Positions 1 to 8,602 are shown, counted from the first letter of the stretch. The stretch is 35,509 nt of DNA from Porphyromonas sp. (GCA_020726365.1 DYSC01000004.1:1-35509); one strand, 5' to 3'. Program-made: numbers and translations. The notes: generated by a model not told the origin, from the letters alone.

Positions 1-186
1 AAATTTGCATATACCCAAAGGATTGTACAACGAATAACCGGTAAAAGTGAACGTTACGGAAGGACATTGCTTTCTCAAATAAAGCAACATTATCAAAAAC
101 AAGAACATCAATTTGTCAGCATTGAAGAATTCTGCTCATACACGGGACTAAAAGCCGAACATGTACATCCTTTTATTATAGGATAA
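1..186 (+). CDS. 3' end of a small conserved hypothetical protein (cut by window edge)
   Basis: An open frame runs from the first base to a TAA at 184-186, giving 61 residues that end in HVHPFIIG. It is too short for the ORF track because the start lies outside the window. The text contains ITGKSERYGRTLL and later EEFCSYTGL. I associate this pattern with a small uncharacterised Bacteroidales protein, but that is recollection, not a search. The spacing of basic and hydrophobic residues would suit a small helical DNA-binding-like domain, which is inference only. No terminator is obvious straight after the stop. No function is assigned. Confidence 0.6.
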   Translation, partial: KFAYTQRIVQRITGKSERYGRTLLSQIKQHYQKQEHQFVSIEEFCSYTGLKAEHVHPFIIG

Positions 187-266
187 CAGACTGCTAAAGC
201 ATATCAAAAGTTAGTTATCTTACTATATATTATATCTGAACCACACTAAAAAACAGCCTTCAACCC

Positions 267-297
267 ATTGCCAAAAAAAATAAATTCCGTATCTTTG
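267..297 (+). promoter_or_regulatory. Bacteroidota-type promoter of the candidate ncRNA
   Basis: ATTG at 267-270 is followed after 19 bp by TATCTTTG at 290-297. This matches the Bacteroidota -33/-7 consensus (TTTG and TAnnTTTG). It predicts a start site near 301-304. No convincing ORF follows before the terminator at 432-477. Confidence 0.7.
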
Positions 298-301
298 ATG
301 T

Positions 302-477
302 ATAAAAATTCACACATTTTTATACCATTTTTTCTCGGTGGAGAACTCGGTGTACATTCAGATTAAACAGGCGTAACACGCTGAAATTCAATGTATAATT
401 GAGAGAATACAAGTTCCTCTCTCCGCTTTTTAAAAACAAAACGCCGTATATTAATCGTATACAGCGTTTTGTTTTTT
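302..477 (+). ncRNA. candidate structured small RNA (6S/Bacteroidales-1-like in layout)
   Basis: A good promoter and an intrinsic terminator bracket about 175 nt with no convincing reading frame. The segment has local pairings: a 9-bp hairpin (TATAAAAAT at 301-309 with ATTTTTATA at 316-324), TACAT at 353-357 with ATGTA at 391-395, TCAG at 358-361 with CTGA at 381-384, and an inner CAG-g-CGT/ACG-CTG hairpin at 368-383. GGAGAAC near 340 can pair imperfectly with GTTCCTCTCTCC near 413. Size, isolated promoter-terminator structure and long-range pairing resemble 6S RNA or the Bacteroidales-1 motif, which I recall has been proposed to be 6S-like. I cannot score a covariance model, so the family is a guess. 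The existence of a transcript is better supported than its identity. Confidence 0.5.
432..477. terminator. bidirectional intrinsic terminator (ncRNA and polA)
   Basis: AAAAACAAAACGC (432-444) pairs exactly with GCGTTTTGTTTTT (464-476). An inner GTATA/TATAC stem continues past one mismatch around a 7-nt loop. A T-run follows on the plus strand and the A-run gives a U-tract on the minus strand. It can therefore end both the upstream RNA and the polA transcript, whose stop is at 493-495. Confidence 0.85.
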
Positions 478-492
478 ATATTCAGGGACTAA

Positions 493-3348
493 TCAGTGGG
501 CTTCGAGCCAATTTGCTCCTACACCACAGTCGGCAATTAGCGGCACTTTTAGCTTCAACACGTTTTCCATTTCTTCTACAACCACTTTTCGGGATTGTTC
601 TATTTCAGATTGAGGAACTGTAAAGTTTAACTCATCATGTACCTGCATGGTCATTTTGGTTTGGAGATTTTCAGAGGTCAATCGCTTTTGAATATTCACC
701 ATAGCAATTTTTATAATGTCGGCAGCTGAGCCTTGTATTGGAGCATTAATCGCATTTCGTTCGGCAAAACCACGCACCACACTATTCTGCGAATTAATAT
801 CAGCCAAATAGCGTTTACGTCCAAATATTGTTTCTACATAGCCATTTTCTTTAGCGCGCTGAATACATTCGTCCATGTAACGTTTTACATCCGGATAGGT
901 TGCAAAATAGCCATCAATCAACTCTTTAGCTTCGGCACGTGGTATAGTGAGGCGTTCGGAAAGTCCGAAAGTAGAAATACCGTAAATAATACCAAAGTTA
1001 GCTGTTTTGGCTTTTCGACGCATATCCGAAGTAACTTCTTCGACAGGTATTTTATAAATTTTGGCAGCAGTAGCTGTATGAATATCAAGTCCACTGTTAA
1101 AAGCATTTAGCATATTGCTGTCGCCACTTAGGTGCGCCATAATGCGTAGTTCAATTTGCGAATAGTCGGCACTCAGAAAAACGCAGCCCTCTTCGGGAAT
1201 AAAAGCTTTCCGAATTTCCTTACCTTGCGCATCGCGAATAGGGATATTTTGCAAATTGGGATTCGTAGAACTCAACCGACCGGTAGCAGCCACCGTTTGG
1301 TTAAACGAAGTATGCACTTTTCCTGTACGTGGATTAATAAGCTGTGGCAATGCATCAATGTAAGTGCTCAGCAGTTTTTTCAGTCCGCGATAATCAAGAA
1401 TTTTAGCAATAATAGGATGTTTCGAACGAATTTTTTCTAAAATATCTTCGGAAGTTGAATATTGTCCGGTTTTGGTTTTTTTGGCTTTATCATCTAACTT
1501 TAGACGGTCGAACAATATTTCGCCCACCTGTGCTGGCGACGATACATTAAACGAATAGCCCACCATGTCGTGTATTTCTTTTTCTATTGAAATAAGCTCT
1601 GCAGTAAGAATTTCGGAACTTTGGCGCAAAGCCTTACTATCAATGCGAACGCCATTACGTTCCATTACAGAAAGCACTCGTAGCAAAGGCATTTCAATTT
1701 CGTAAAACAAATTTTCTAATCCATTTTCTTTTAATTCTGTTTCTAAAATTTGTTTTAGCTGAAACGTAATATCAGCATCCTCTGCGGCGTAGTTACAAAG
1801 CAAATCTGCATCTACAAAGCGAATATCCATCTGATTTTTACCCTTTCCTCCCACTAATTCTTCGTAATGAATAGTCCGATAGCGCAGGTAAATTTCGGCT
1901 AAATAATCCATTCCGTGACGAAGTTCCGGTTGCACAAGGTAATGCGCAATCATGGTATCAAACAAATTTCCTTTCAGTTCAATACCATATATCGAAAGCA
2001 TCAACAGGTCAAATTTTATATTCTGTCCGATTTTCTCAATATGTTCGCTTTGAAAAAAGGCTTTAAATTCTTTCAAAACATCTTCTGATTCAACCCTTTC
2101 GGTAGGTAAAGCTACATAATATGCTTCACCTTTTGTAAAACAAAACGACATTCCTACCATCTCGGCCGTAAACACATCCACACCGGTAGTTTCGGTATCA
2201 AAACAAACCGATTTTTGCATAAACAATTTCGAAATCAGGTCAGCGCGTTTTACTTTTGTATCAACCAGCTGATAGTTATGCGGTACATTTTTGAGTGTAA
2301 GCAATTCATTATCAGCAACTGGTTCTAAAACTTGAACTTCTTTCGTAACTGATTTTGTAGCCGGTTTTTCTTCAGGCGCATCAAAAGCGCTGAATAGTGA
2401 CATTTGTCCGGCAGGAGATTTGGGTCGTGCAAACTGAATGTTAGTCGAAGGTTCGTCCGGTGGCAATGAAGTGAAAGGTTTAGCACCAAATTTATTCTGC
2501 GTCATGGTACGAAATTCGAGCTCGTCGAATAAAGCTTTCAATTCGGCATCGTTAACAGGTTCAATTTCAAGAGCTTTTTCATTGAATTCAATAGGCACAT
2601 CAATTTTAATGGTAGCCAAAAAGCGTGAAAATTCAATTTGCGCCATGTTATTTTCTACCTTTTCTTTCAAAGCCCCTTTTAATTCGGCGGTTCGGGTGAG
2701 CAAATTGTCGATACTTCCAAATTCTTTTAAAAGCTTCACTGCCGTTTTTTCGCCCACACCAGGACAGCCCTGAATATTATCGGCAGTATCGCCCATAAGC
2801 CCCAATAAATCAATCACTTGTTCGTGACTGTCCAACCCATATTTTGCCTTTATTTCAGCGGGACCCATTATCTCAAAACCGCCTGTATGTTTGGGTCGGT
2901 ACATGTAAATATTATCCGACACCAACTGTCCGTAATCTTTATCGGGCGTAAGCATAAATACGGTAAAGCCTTTTTTTTCTGCCAATTTAGACATCGTACC
3001 TATAACATCATCAGCCTCAAAACCTGCAACTTCCAAAATTGGAATATTATATGCTTTAATGATTTTTTTTATGTAGGGCACAGCTAATTTAATATCTTCG
3101 GGAGTTGATTCGCGTTGTGCTTTATATAAATCGTATGCTTCATGCCTAAAAGTGGGTCCGCTGGGGTCGAAAGCCACTGCAATATGTGTAGGCTTTTCGC
3201 GTTTTAATACGTCTTCGAGCGTATTTACAAAACCGTAAATTGCCGAAGTATTTAAACCTTTGGAGTTAATGCGCGGAGCACGAATAAACGCATAATATGC
3301 TCTATAAATGATAGCATAAGCATCAATTAAAAATAATTTTTTATCCAT
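493..3348 (-). CDS. polA: DNA polymerase I
   Basis: Family A polymerase for Okazaki fragment processing and repair synthesis in the cytoplasm. The 951 residues hold all three domains. The 5' nuclease is at about 1-290 (FEADD at 110-114, GVGEKTA helix-hairpin-helix near 197). The 3'-5' exonuclease follows, with DTETTG at 384-389. The polymerase has DYSQIELR (motif A, near 729), the O-helix RRKAKTANFGIIYG (near 776) and QVHDE (motif C, near 902). The exonuclease acidic motif is intact, so proofreading is likely retained, unlike in Taq. The linker between the nuclease domains carries QMSLF (315-319), which resembles a sliding-clamp binding motif. The start overlaps the stop of the upstream MFS gene by one base (TAATG), indicating one operon. 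Transcription ends at the hairpin at 432-477. Confidence 0.97.
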   Translation of the reverse strand: MDKKLFLIDAYAIIYRAYYAFIRAPRINSKGLNTSAIYGFVNTLEDVLKREKPTHIAVAFDPSGPTFRHEAYDLYKAQRESTPEDIKLAVPYIKKIIKAYNIPILEVAGFEADDVIGTMSKLAEKKGFTVFMLTPDKDYGQLVSDNIYMYRPKHTGGFEIMGPAEIKAKYGLDSHEQVIDLLGLMGDTADNIQGCPGVGEKTAVKLLKEFGSIDNLLTRTAELKGALKEKVENNMAQIEFSRFLATIKIDVPIEFNEKALEIEPVNDAELKALFDELEFRTMTQNKFGAKPFTSLPPDEPSTNIQFARPKSPAGQMSLFSAFDAPEEKPATKSVTKEVQVLEPVADNELLTLKNVPHNYQLVDTKVKRADLISKLFMQKSVCFDTETTGVDVFTAEMVGMSFCFTKGEAYYVALPTERVESEDVLKEFKAFFQSEHIEKIGQNIKFDLLMLSIYGIELKGNLFDTMIAHYLVQPELRHGMDYLAEIYLRYRTIHYEELVGGKGKNQMDIRFVDADLLCNYAAEDADITFQLKQILETELKENGLENLFYEIEMPLLRVLSVMERNGVRIDSKALRQSSEILTAELISIEKEIHDMVGYSFNVSSPAQVGEILFDRLKLDDKAKKTKTGQYSTSEDILEKIRSKHPIIAKILDYRGLKKLLSTYIDALPQLINPRTGKVHTSFNQTVAATGRLSSTNPNLQNIPIRDAQGKEIRKAFIPEEGCVFLSADYSQIELRIMAHLSGDSNMLNAFNSGLDIHTATAAKIYKIPVEEVTSDMRRKAKTANFGIIYGISTFGLSERLTIPRAEAKELIDGYFATYPDVKRYMDECIQRAKENGYVETIFGRKRYLADINSQNSVVRGFAERNAINAPIQGSAADIIKIAMVNIQKRLTSENLQTKMTMQVHDELNFTVPQSEIEQSRKVVVEEMENVLKLKVPLIADCGVGANWLEAH

Positions 3349-4571
3349 TAGATTTCAGTTCGTTTTTTACGTTGAAAATAATTATTGAAAAAATAAAAAG
3401 TAATAATACAAATTGCCCACAAAACGGCAAATACCAACTCACTATTCTGATTTGTAAAATAAGTTATTATCCAAAACAGGAATGTACCAATGGTAACAAA
3501 AATAAATGTAGTTAAGTTGAGATATGCAATTAAATCACCTAATTTTCGTCCCGACTTTGATTTTTCGATAGTTGAAATACAGGGAACCTGAAAAAATCCA
3601 CCCGAAAAAGCAACCCCAAAAACACAAATTGCAAAAAAGAAAAAAGTCAGGTCGAAAAAAGTGATAAAACCCAGAAAGACAATCATACCAGCAATTCCGG
3701 GTAAAATCAGTTTCTGTCCTGTGGTATGTCCGGCAACTTTAGCAGCCGCAAAACAGCCTGTGGCAATAGCTATAGCAGCCACAGCCATAATAATTCCGGT
3801 TTCGGTATTGCTTGCATTAAAATAATCCTTCGAATGTATTACTAAATTCATCTGCAACATGCCGCCAATAAGCCAAAAAACCGACGAACCGATAACCGAA
3901 GCATTCACATCTTTGTAATGTTTGGCAATTTTGTACGATTGTCGTAAAAAAACAAATGGATTATTACTCTGACTTTGCTTTTCTACAGGCATTTCTTCTA
4001 CTTTAATTATAGCTGTAGTCAAATATCCCAAAGCAGCAGTTGCTAAAAAAGCGATGATTAAAACCCATTTATCGGCAAAATCGGAAAGTACAGATGCCAC
4101 TACAGTACCGGCTAATATTCCCAAAAACGCCATTGTTTCGAATACACCGCTCCCGAAAGCCACTTTTTTTTCACCACCAATATCGCGTATTAAACTGTAT
4201 TTTGCCGGCGAATACATGCTACTTTGAATACCCATCAGAAGCACAGCAAAGATAGCAAGGTACACATTTTCGGCAACAAAAGCAATAGAAGCCAATGCCA
4301 TAATTGGAATCTCAATCAGTTTGAAAAAACGAAATATTTTTAGTTTTGATATGCGAACACTAAGATTTCCGGCGTAGGGCGAAAACAAAAGATAGGGAAT
4401 AATCAGAGCTACCGAAACTACTGAAATTAATTGTGAAGAATTTAACCACTCGGGTAATTTCCAACTTAGTGTAAAAAATATAATGCTGTTTTTCAACAAA
4501 TTATCGTTAAAAACTCCCAAAAAATTACTCGAGAATAATGCACTCCAATTTACAGCTCTACGATACGGCAT
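3348..4571 (-). CDS. MFS transporter (LplT-like subgroup by N-terminal motif)
   Basis: A polytopic inner-membrane protein of 407 residues with about 12 hydrophobic segments, the usual size for the major facilitator superfamily. The N-terminus has NFLGVFNDNLLKN, a motif shared with the lysophospholipid transporter LplT and with the MFS half of LplT-acyltransferase fusions. No acyltransferase domain is attached and none is next door, so a lysophospholipid substrate is only a suggestion. A basic C-terminal tail (FQRKKRTEI) ends the protein. It is the first gene of the unit with polA, overlapping it by one base. A clear minus-strand promoter lies 24 bp upstream of the ATG. Membership of MFS is secure; the substrate is not. 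Confidence 0.85.
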   Translation of the reverse strand: MPYRRAVNWSALFSSNFLGVFNDNLLKNSIIFFTLSWKLPEWLNSSQLISVVSVALIIPYLLFSPYAGNLSVRISKLKIFRFFKLIEIPIMALASIAFVAENVYLAIFAVLLMGIQSSMYSPAKYSLIRDIGGEKKVAFGSGVFETMAFLGILAGTVVASVLSDFADKWVLIIAFLATAALGYLTTAIIKVEEMPVEKQSQSNNPFVFLRQSYKIAKHYKDVNASVIGSSVFWLIGGMLQMNLVIHSKDYFNASNTETGIIMAVAAIAIATGCFAAAKVAGHTTGQKLILPGIAGMIVFLGFITFFDLTFFFFAICVFGVAFSGGFFQVPCISTIEKSKSGRKLGDLIAYLNLTTFIFVTIGTFLFWIITYFTNQNSELVFAVLWAICIITFYFFNNYFQRKKRTEI

Positions 4572-4594
4572 TGAATTTGTTGATTTGTACGAAA

Positions 4595-4625
4595 CAAAAA
4601 TACTTTTTTTTTTGCTATCTGCAAA
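4595..4625 (-). promoter_or_regulatory. promoter of the MFS-polA operon
   Basis: Read on the minus strand, TTTG (4625-4622) is followed after 19 bp by TATTTTTG (4602-4595), a full match to the Bacteroidota consensus. The predicted start near 4590 leaves a leader of about 20 nt before the MFS ATG at 4571. Confidence 0.75.
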
Positions 4626-4732
4626 ACTAAACGACGATATAAAATGTTTTAAGTTAAAACCAAATAAAATACAATAGAAAAAGGGAGATAACTTCTATTT
4701 TAATAAATATATGTTAAATTTCAGCGTTAAAC

Positions 4733-4763
4733 TTGTTAATGTTAAGTTTTAAATATATTTTTG
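4733..4763 (+). promoter_or_regulatory. promoter of rprX-rprY; overlaps the ORF-track start
   Basis: TTG at 4733-4735 and TATTTTTG at 4756-4763 are separated by 20 bp, a consensus -33/-7 pair. The TTG is the very codon that the ORF track uses as a start. The predicted transcription start (about 4767-4770) falls just before the ATG at 4772, so the message would be leaderless or nearly so. Confidence 0.7.
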
Positions 4764-4771
4764 CACATGGT

Positions 4772-6298
4772 ATGAAACGAACAACAATTTTAATATTAAT
4801 AATTTCGATGATAGCCACTTTTGTGGGTTTGATAATACTACAAGTTCGGTATGTGAGTATTAATGCCGAAATGATTGAGAATCAGTTTAACGAGAGCGTT
4901 GAGCGAAGTCTGTTTCAAACTGCTATTTTGGTTGAAGAAAACGAAGCTCTCGAATACCTTGGTGAAGTACTTGAAAACAAAAGTATTAAATCGAAAGAAA
5001 CGACCAATTTAAGTTTTAATCAAAACGAATTAAGTCATCATATTGACAGCGTTTCGAAGAATCTGAAAATTTCGAATTTAGACAAAAATAAACCACGAAT
5101 CAGGTTAAGCACCCGACATGGAAATGCGACTATAGAAGAAACATCGCGATTTTTGCAGGAAAAGTTCAAGCAAAACTTTTCACGTTCGAAAACAATTTTA
5201 GATCAGGCTGTTTTTCGTTGGCTTAAAGAATCGGAGAGTAAAGATATAAGCGAGCGCGTCAATTTTGTTGAATTGGACAATATTATCGAAAAAGTATTGT
5301 TGAATAATGGTGTAGAGCTGCCGTTTTATTATTCAATTGTTGATAAACAGGGAAATGTAATTTTTAAATGCGTCAAGGAAATACACAATCACACGAATAA
5401 CAACAATGTATATTCACAAAAATTATTTCCTTCGGAGGACTCAAACAGAGCAGCTTTTTTGCAGGTAACATTTCCGACAAAGCAAAACTTTATACTTAAA
5501 TCGCTTAATTTATTGCTGCCATCGGTATTGCTGCTAATATTTATTTTATTCATTTTTACGTATGCTATCATTGTTATTTTTAAACAAAAACAATTGAACA
5601 TTATTAAAAATGATTTTGTAAATAATATGACGCATGAGCTTAAAACTCCAATTTCGAGTATTTCGCTTGCTTCACAAATGCTACAAGACCCAAGCGTGGG
5701 AAAAACACCCGAAACATTGAGCCATATATCGAAGGTAATACGCGACGAAACCAAGCGACTTAGTTTTATGGTCGAGAAAGTTTTGCAAATGGCTATATTC
5801 GAAAAAGATAAATCGATATTAAAAGTGAACGAGAAGCAGATTAATTTGTTAATTAAAGAAATAGTAACAAATTTTTCGCTTCGTGTAACGAGCAAAGGCG
5901 GACAAATAACTTCGAAACTGAATGCTACCAACGATGCTGCTTTAATTGATGAAGTTCATTTTACCAATGTGATTTTCAATTTAATGGATAATGCGCTGAA
6001 ATATTGCGATAAACCGTTGTTATTGACCATAGAAACTTGGAACGAAAAAGAAAATATATTAATTAGTATCGAAGATAATGGTATCGGAATTCAAAAAGAC
6101 GATTTAAAACGCGTTTTTGAAAAATTCTATCGGGTTTCTACCGGAAACCTCCACAATGTTAAGGGATTTGGACTTGGTTTGGCTTACGTTAAAAAAATTG
6201 TAACCGAACACAGGGGCACTATTAAAGTAGAAAGCGAGATAAACATCGGAACTAAATTTACAATCACTATACCAACATTAAAAAACTACGAGTTATGA
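4772..6298 (+). CDS. rprX: sensor histidine kinase of the RprX type
   Basis: Membrane-bound kinase of a two-component system. From the ATG at 4772 (508 aa) there is one membrane segment at about 5-24, a periplasmic domain of some 220 residues, a second segment at about 248-270, a HisKA domain with MTHELKTP (phospho-acceptor near His288) and an HATPase domain with DNALKY, DNGIGI and GFGLGLAYV. I chose 4772 rather than the ORF-track TTG at 4733 because a consensus promoter covers 4733-4763 and because MKRTTILILII is a normal N-terminal signal anchor. The stop overlaps the start of the response regulator by four bases (ATGA). The RprX name rests mainly on its partner, which closely resembles RprY from my memory of Bacteroides. 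The ligand sensed is unknown. Confidence 0.85.
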   Translation: MKRTTILILIISMIATFVGLIILQVRYVSINAEMIENQFNESVERSLFQTAILVEENEALEYLGEVLENKSIKSKETTNLSFNQNELSHHIDSVSKNLKISNLDKNKPRIRLSTRHGNATIEETSRFLQEKFKQNFSRSKTILDQAVFRWLKESESKDISERVNFVELDNIIEKVLLNNGVELPFYYSIVDKQGNVIFKCVKEIHNHTNNNNVYSQKLFPSEDSNRAAFLQVTFPTKQNFILKSLNLLLPSVLLLIFILFIFTYAIIVIFKQKQLNIIKNDFVNNMTHELKTPISSISLASQMLQDPSVGKTPETLSHISKVIRDETKRLSFMVEKVLQMAIFEKDKSILKVNEKQINLLIKEIVTNFSLRVTSKGGQITSKLNATNDAALIDEVHFTNVIFNLMDNALKYCDKPLLLTIETWNEKENILISIEDNGIGIQKDDLKRVFEKFYRVSTGNLHNVKGFGLGLAYVKKIVTEHRGTIKVESEINIGTKFTITIPTLKNYEL

Positions 6299-7002
6299 CA
6301 GAAGAAAAAGTTAAAATTTTATTGTGCGAAGATGACGAAAATCTTGGCATGCTTTTAAGAGAATATTTGCAGACAAAAGGTTACGATGCTGATTTGCAAC
6401 CCGATGGAGAAGCAGGTTACAAAGCATTTACACGCAACAAATACGACATGTGCGTATTCGACGTAATGATGCCTAAAAAAGATGGTTTCCAATTGGCAGC
6501 CGACATCCGCGCAGTGAATGCCGATGTTCCAATTATTTTCCTCACCGCTAAATCGCTGAAAGAAGATATTCTACAGGGCTTCAAATTAGGCGCCGACGAT
6601 TATTTGTCGAAACCATTCAGCATGGAAGAATTATTGTATCGTATTGAGTCAATTCTTCGCCGTGTACGTGGCAAAAAAGTAAAAGAAGCCGTTGTTTATA
6701 GCATTGGTAAATTTACATTTGATGCTCAAAAACAAACTTTGGCAATCGACGGAGATTCAAAAAAATTGACCACCAAAGAATCAGAATTACTTAACTTGTT
6801 GGCTGCTAATGCTAACAGCATTTTGGAACGTAATTTTGCACTAAAAACTATTTGGGTGGACGATAATTATTTTAATGCCCGCAGCATGGACGTGTATATC
6901 ACTAAATTGCGCAAATTATTGAAAGACGACGAAAACGTTGCAATTATCAACATTCACGGTAAAGGTTACAAATTGATTACTCCACAGGTAAAAGAAGACT
7001 AA
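6295..7002 (+). CDS. rprY: OmpR-family response regulator RprY
   Basis: Cytoplasmic DNA-binding regulator of 235 residues. The receiver domain (about 1-125) has the acidic pair in LLCEDDENLG, phospho-acceptor Asp56 in VFDVMMPKKDG and the conserved Lys in LSKPFS. The C-terminal winged helix (about 135-230) has ARSMDVYITKLRKLL and ends in INIHGKGYKL. The sequence closely follows Bacteroides RprY as I remember it. RprY has been linked to stress responses and to Na+-transporting NADH:quinone reductase genes in Porphyromonas; that is literature knowledge, not visible here. Translation is probably coupled to rprX through the ATGA overlap. A strong terminator follows 24 bp after the stop. Confidence 0.92.
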   Translation: MTEEKVKILLCEDDENLGMLLREYLQTKGYDADLQPDGEAGYKAFTRNKYDMCVFDVMMPKKDGFQLAADIRAVNADVPIIFLTAKSLKEDILQGFKLGADDYLSKPFSMEELLYRIESILRRVRGKKVKEAVVYSIGKFTFDAQKQTLAIDGDSKKLTTKESELLNLLAANANSILERNFALKTIWVDDNYFNARSMDVYITKLRKLLKDDENVAIINIHGKGYKLITPQVKED

Positions 7003-7025
7003 TCAAACCGATTTGCTAACATCCT

Positions 7026-7067
7026 ATAAGGCTGATTCAAATAAATGAGTCAGCCTTATGGTTTTTT
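7026..7067 (+). terminator. intrinsic terminator after rprY
   Basis: ATAAGGCTGA (7026-7035) pairs with TCAGCCTTAT (7050-7059) and TTTTTT follows at 7062-7067. It separates rprXY from the downstream protease gene. Confidence 0.85.
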
Positions 7068-7120
7068 GCCCCCAACCACCAAAGGGAAGCTATAACCCCT
7101 AATTAATATTTACAAACAAG

Positions 7121-7981
7121 ATGATAAAAGGTAGCTTACAAAATTCAGGTTTTTTCAATAAAGTAATGCATTTGTTTGCAGTTTTGCTTATTGCAATTTT
7201 CGTAATCACATTACTTACTACTTTGCTCACCGACAGCGATTTGAATAACATCATTAGCGTAAAACGTATGCAATTGATTCAGTCGTTGGTTTTGTTTGTG
7301 GGGGGTCCTTTCCTACTCGCTTTTTTATGGAGCGATAAGCCAGTGATTTACTTACAGTTAAAAACAAAAAGCAAACCTTCGTTGTACGTTTTAGTTGCAA
7401 TTACTATGATTGCAGCCATTCCGTTTATCAATTTACTGACCGAACTTAATCGTCAGATTTCGCTGCCCGAAGCATTAGCACCCATCGAAAATTGGATGAG
7501 AGCCACTGAACTACAGTTGGAAGAAGTTACGCTGAGGATGTTGAATGTTCACGCTGTCAGCGATTTAATTTTCAATTTGTTATTAATAGCTGTACTTGCA
7601 GGTTTGGGCGAAGAACTTTTTTTCAGAGGAATTTTGCAAAAAATATTTAGCGAATGGCGTAATGCTGTTTTAGCAATTTGGTTGGCTGCATTTATTTTTA
7701 GCGCCATCCACTTACAATTCTACGGATTTTTTCCACGCATGCTTCTTGGTGCATTTTTTGGTTATTTGCTGTTTTGGAGTGGAAATTTGTGGTTACCAAT
7801 TTTGGCACATACAATAAACAATGGCATAGCAGTACTTTTTTATTATTTAAAATTTAACGGAGTTCAAATGCCTGATTTGGATATAATTGGAACAGGAAAT
7901 ACACTTTATCTGAGCGCACTGAGTTTTGTAGTTACTGTATTTTGTATTTTAAAAATCAGAAAAGAATCATTTGTGAAATAG
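7121..7981 (+). CDS. CPBP-family intramembrane metalloprotease
   Basis: Polytopic membrane protein of 286 residues with about 7-8 hydrophobic segments. It carries the three CPBP (CAAX protease and bacteriocin-processing) motifs: EELFFR (Glu164, Glu165, Arg169), FSAIH (Phe193 to His197) and HTINN (His230 to Asn234). The family includes Rce1-type CAAX proteases and bacteriocin-immunity proteins; the bacterial substrate is rarely known and nothing here reveals it. No consensus promoter was found between the rprY terminator and the ATG. The stop lies two bases from the stop of the convergent exosortase-like gene, with no room for a terminator. Confidence 0.9.
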   Translation: MIKGSLQNSGFFNKVMHLFAVLLIAIFVITLLTTLLTDSDLNNIISVKRMQLIQSLVLFVGGPFLLAFLWSDKPVIYLQLKTKSKPSLYVLVAITMIAAIPFINLLTELNRQISLPEALAPIENWMRATELQLEEVTLRMLNVHAVSDLIFNLLLIAVLAGLGEELFFRGILQKIFSEWRNAVLAIWLAAFIFSAIHLQFYGFFPRMLLGAFFGYLLFWSGNLWLPILAHTINNGIAVLFYYLKFNGVQMPDLDIIGTGNTLYLSALSFVVTVFCILKIRKESFVK

Positions 7982-7983
7982 CA

Positions 7984-8538
7984 TTATTTCTTCACTATTT
8001 TTTCATCCCACAAAACCCACATAGCAAACAATATTATATAAAACAGATATTTAAAAATATATTCGTGCAGCAATTCAAACTGATTTGGGTAAGCTCCTAC
8101 AAGTGCTGTAATAGCCGAAATACGCAAAATATTCACCGTATAAACAACCAACAAACCTCCAGTAATATACCAAAACTTTTTCTTTAGATTCCCATTATAA
8201 AAAGCTATCAAACAGATAAATATATATGCCTGTTTCAATCCGGTACACGACCATACAATGCGAACAGCCACGCCATTTTCGTGTCGTAACACATTATTAT
8301 TAAACTCTTGAATTTCGTATCCCCAAAATTGTAAAACACTGGTAGTAGCATTCGCTACATGTGCTGCCATGAAATTAAACGGACCCGAAATATTTAGACC
8401 TAAAAACGTAATAATAGTATCCGTTTCGTCGCCTCGTACAGTAATTTTCCAAAAAAAATGGGCACACACCAACACTACCATGAAGTAAATAACTCCACTG
8501 TATGGTCGCAATTTTTCGGGTAATTTCTCTGCAAACAT
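7984..8538 (-). CDS. exosortase/archaeosortase-family protein (orphan)
   Basis: Small polytopic membrane protein of 184 residues. The family's Cys-Arg-His triad is visible in order: Cys98 in WSCTGLKQ, Arg139 in NILRI and His158 in HEYIFKYLFY. Exosortases are cysteine transpeptidases that cut proteins bearing a C-terminal motif-transmembrane-basic tail and are usually linked to exopolysaccharide production. No such substrate or polysaccharide cluster is in the window, so it is an orphan here. It follows tsaD on the same strand with a 64-bp gap that lacks a promoter or terminator, so it is probably co-transcribed with tsaD. Family placement is firm; subfamily and substrate are unknown. Confidence 0.85.
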   Translation of the reverse strand: MFAEKLPEKLRPYSGVIYFMVVLVCAHFFWKITVRGDETDTIITFLGLNISGPFNFMAAHVANATTSVLQFWGYEIQEFNNNVLRHENGVAVRIVWSCTGLKQAYIFICLIAFYNGNLKKKFWYITGGLLVVYTVNILRISAITALVGAYPNQFELLHEYIFKYLFYIILFAMWVLWDEKIVKK

Positions 8539-8602
8539 TTTAAGAATTTACAATTTTATCATCTACAATTTACCATTTTCAAAACATTATATCTCATCAT
8601 TA

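Noticed and set aside
399-623. 74-aa plus-strand ORF
   Set aside because: It runs through the ncRNA terminator and then antisense into the 3' end of polA; no promoter, signal or recognisable domain.
733-1440. Plus-strand ORFs of 125 and 94 aa inside polA
   Set aside because: Shadows of the polA reading frame; no protein-like features of their own.
5389-5931. 180-aa minus-strand ORF inside rprX
   Set aside because: Antisense shadow of the kinase core; its hydrophobic look comes from the complement of the transmembrane and HisKA region.
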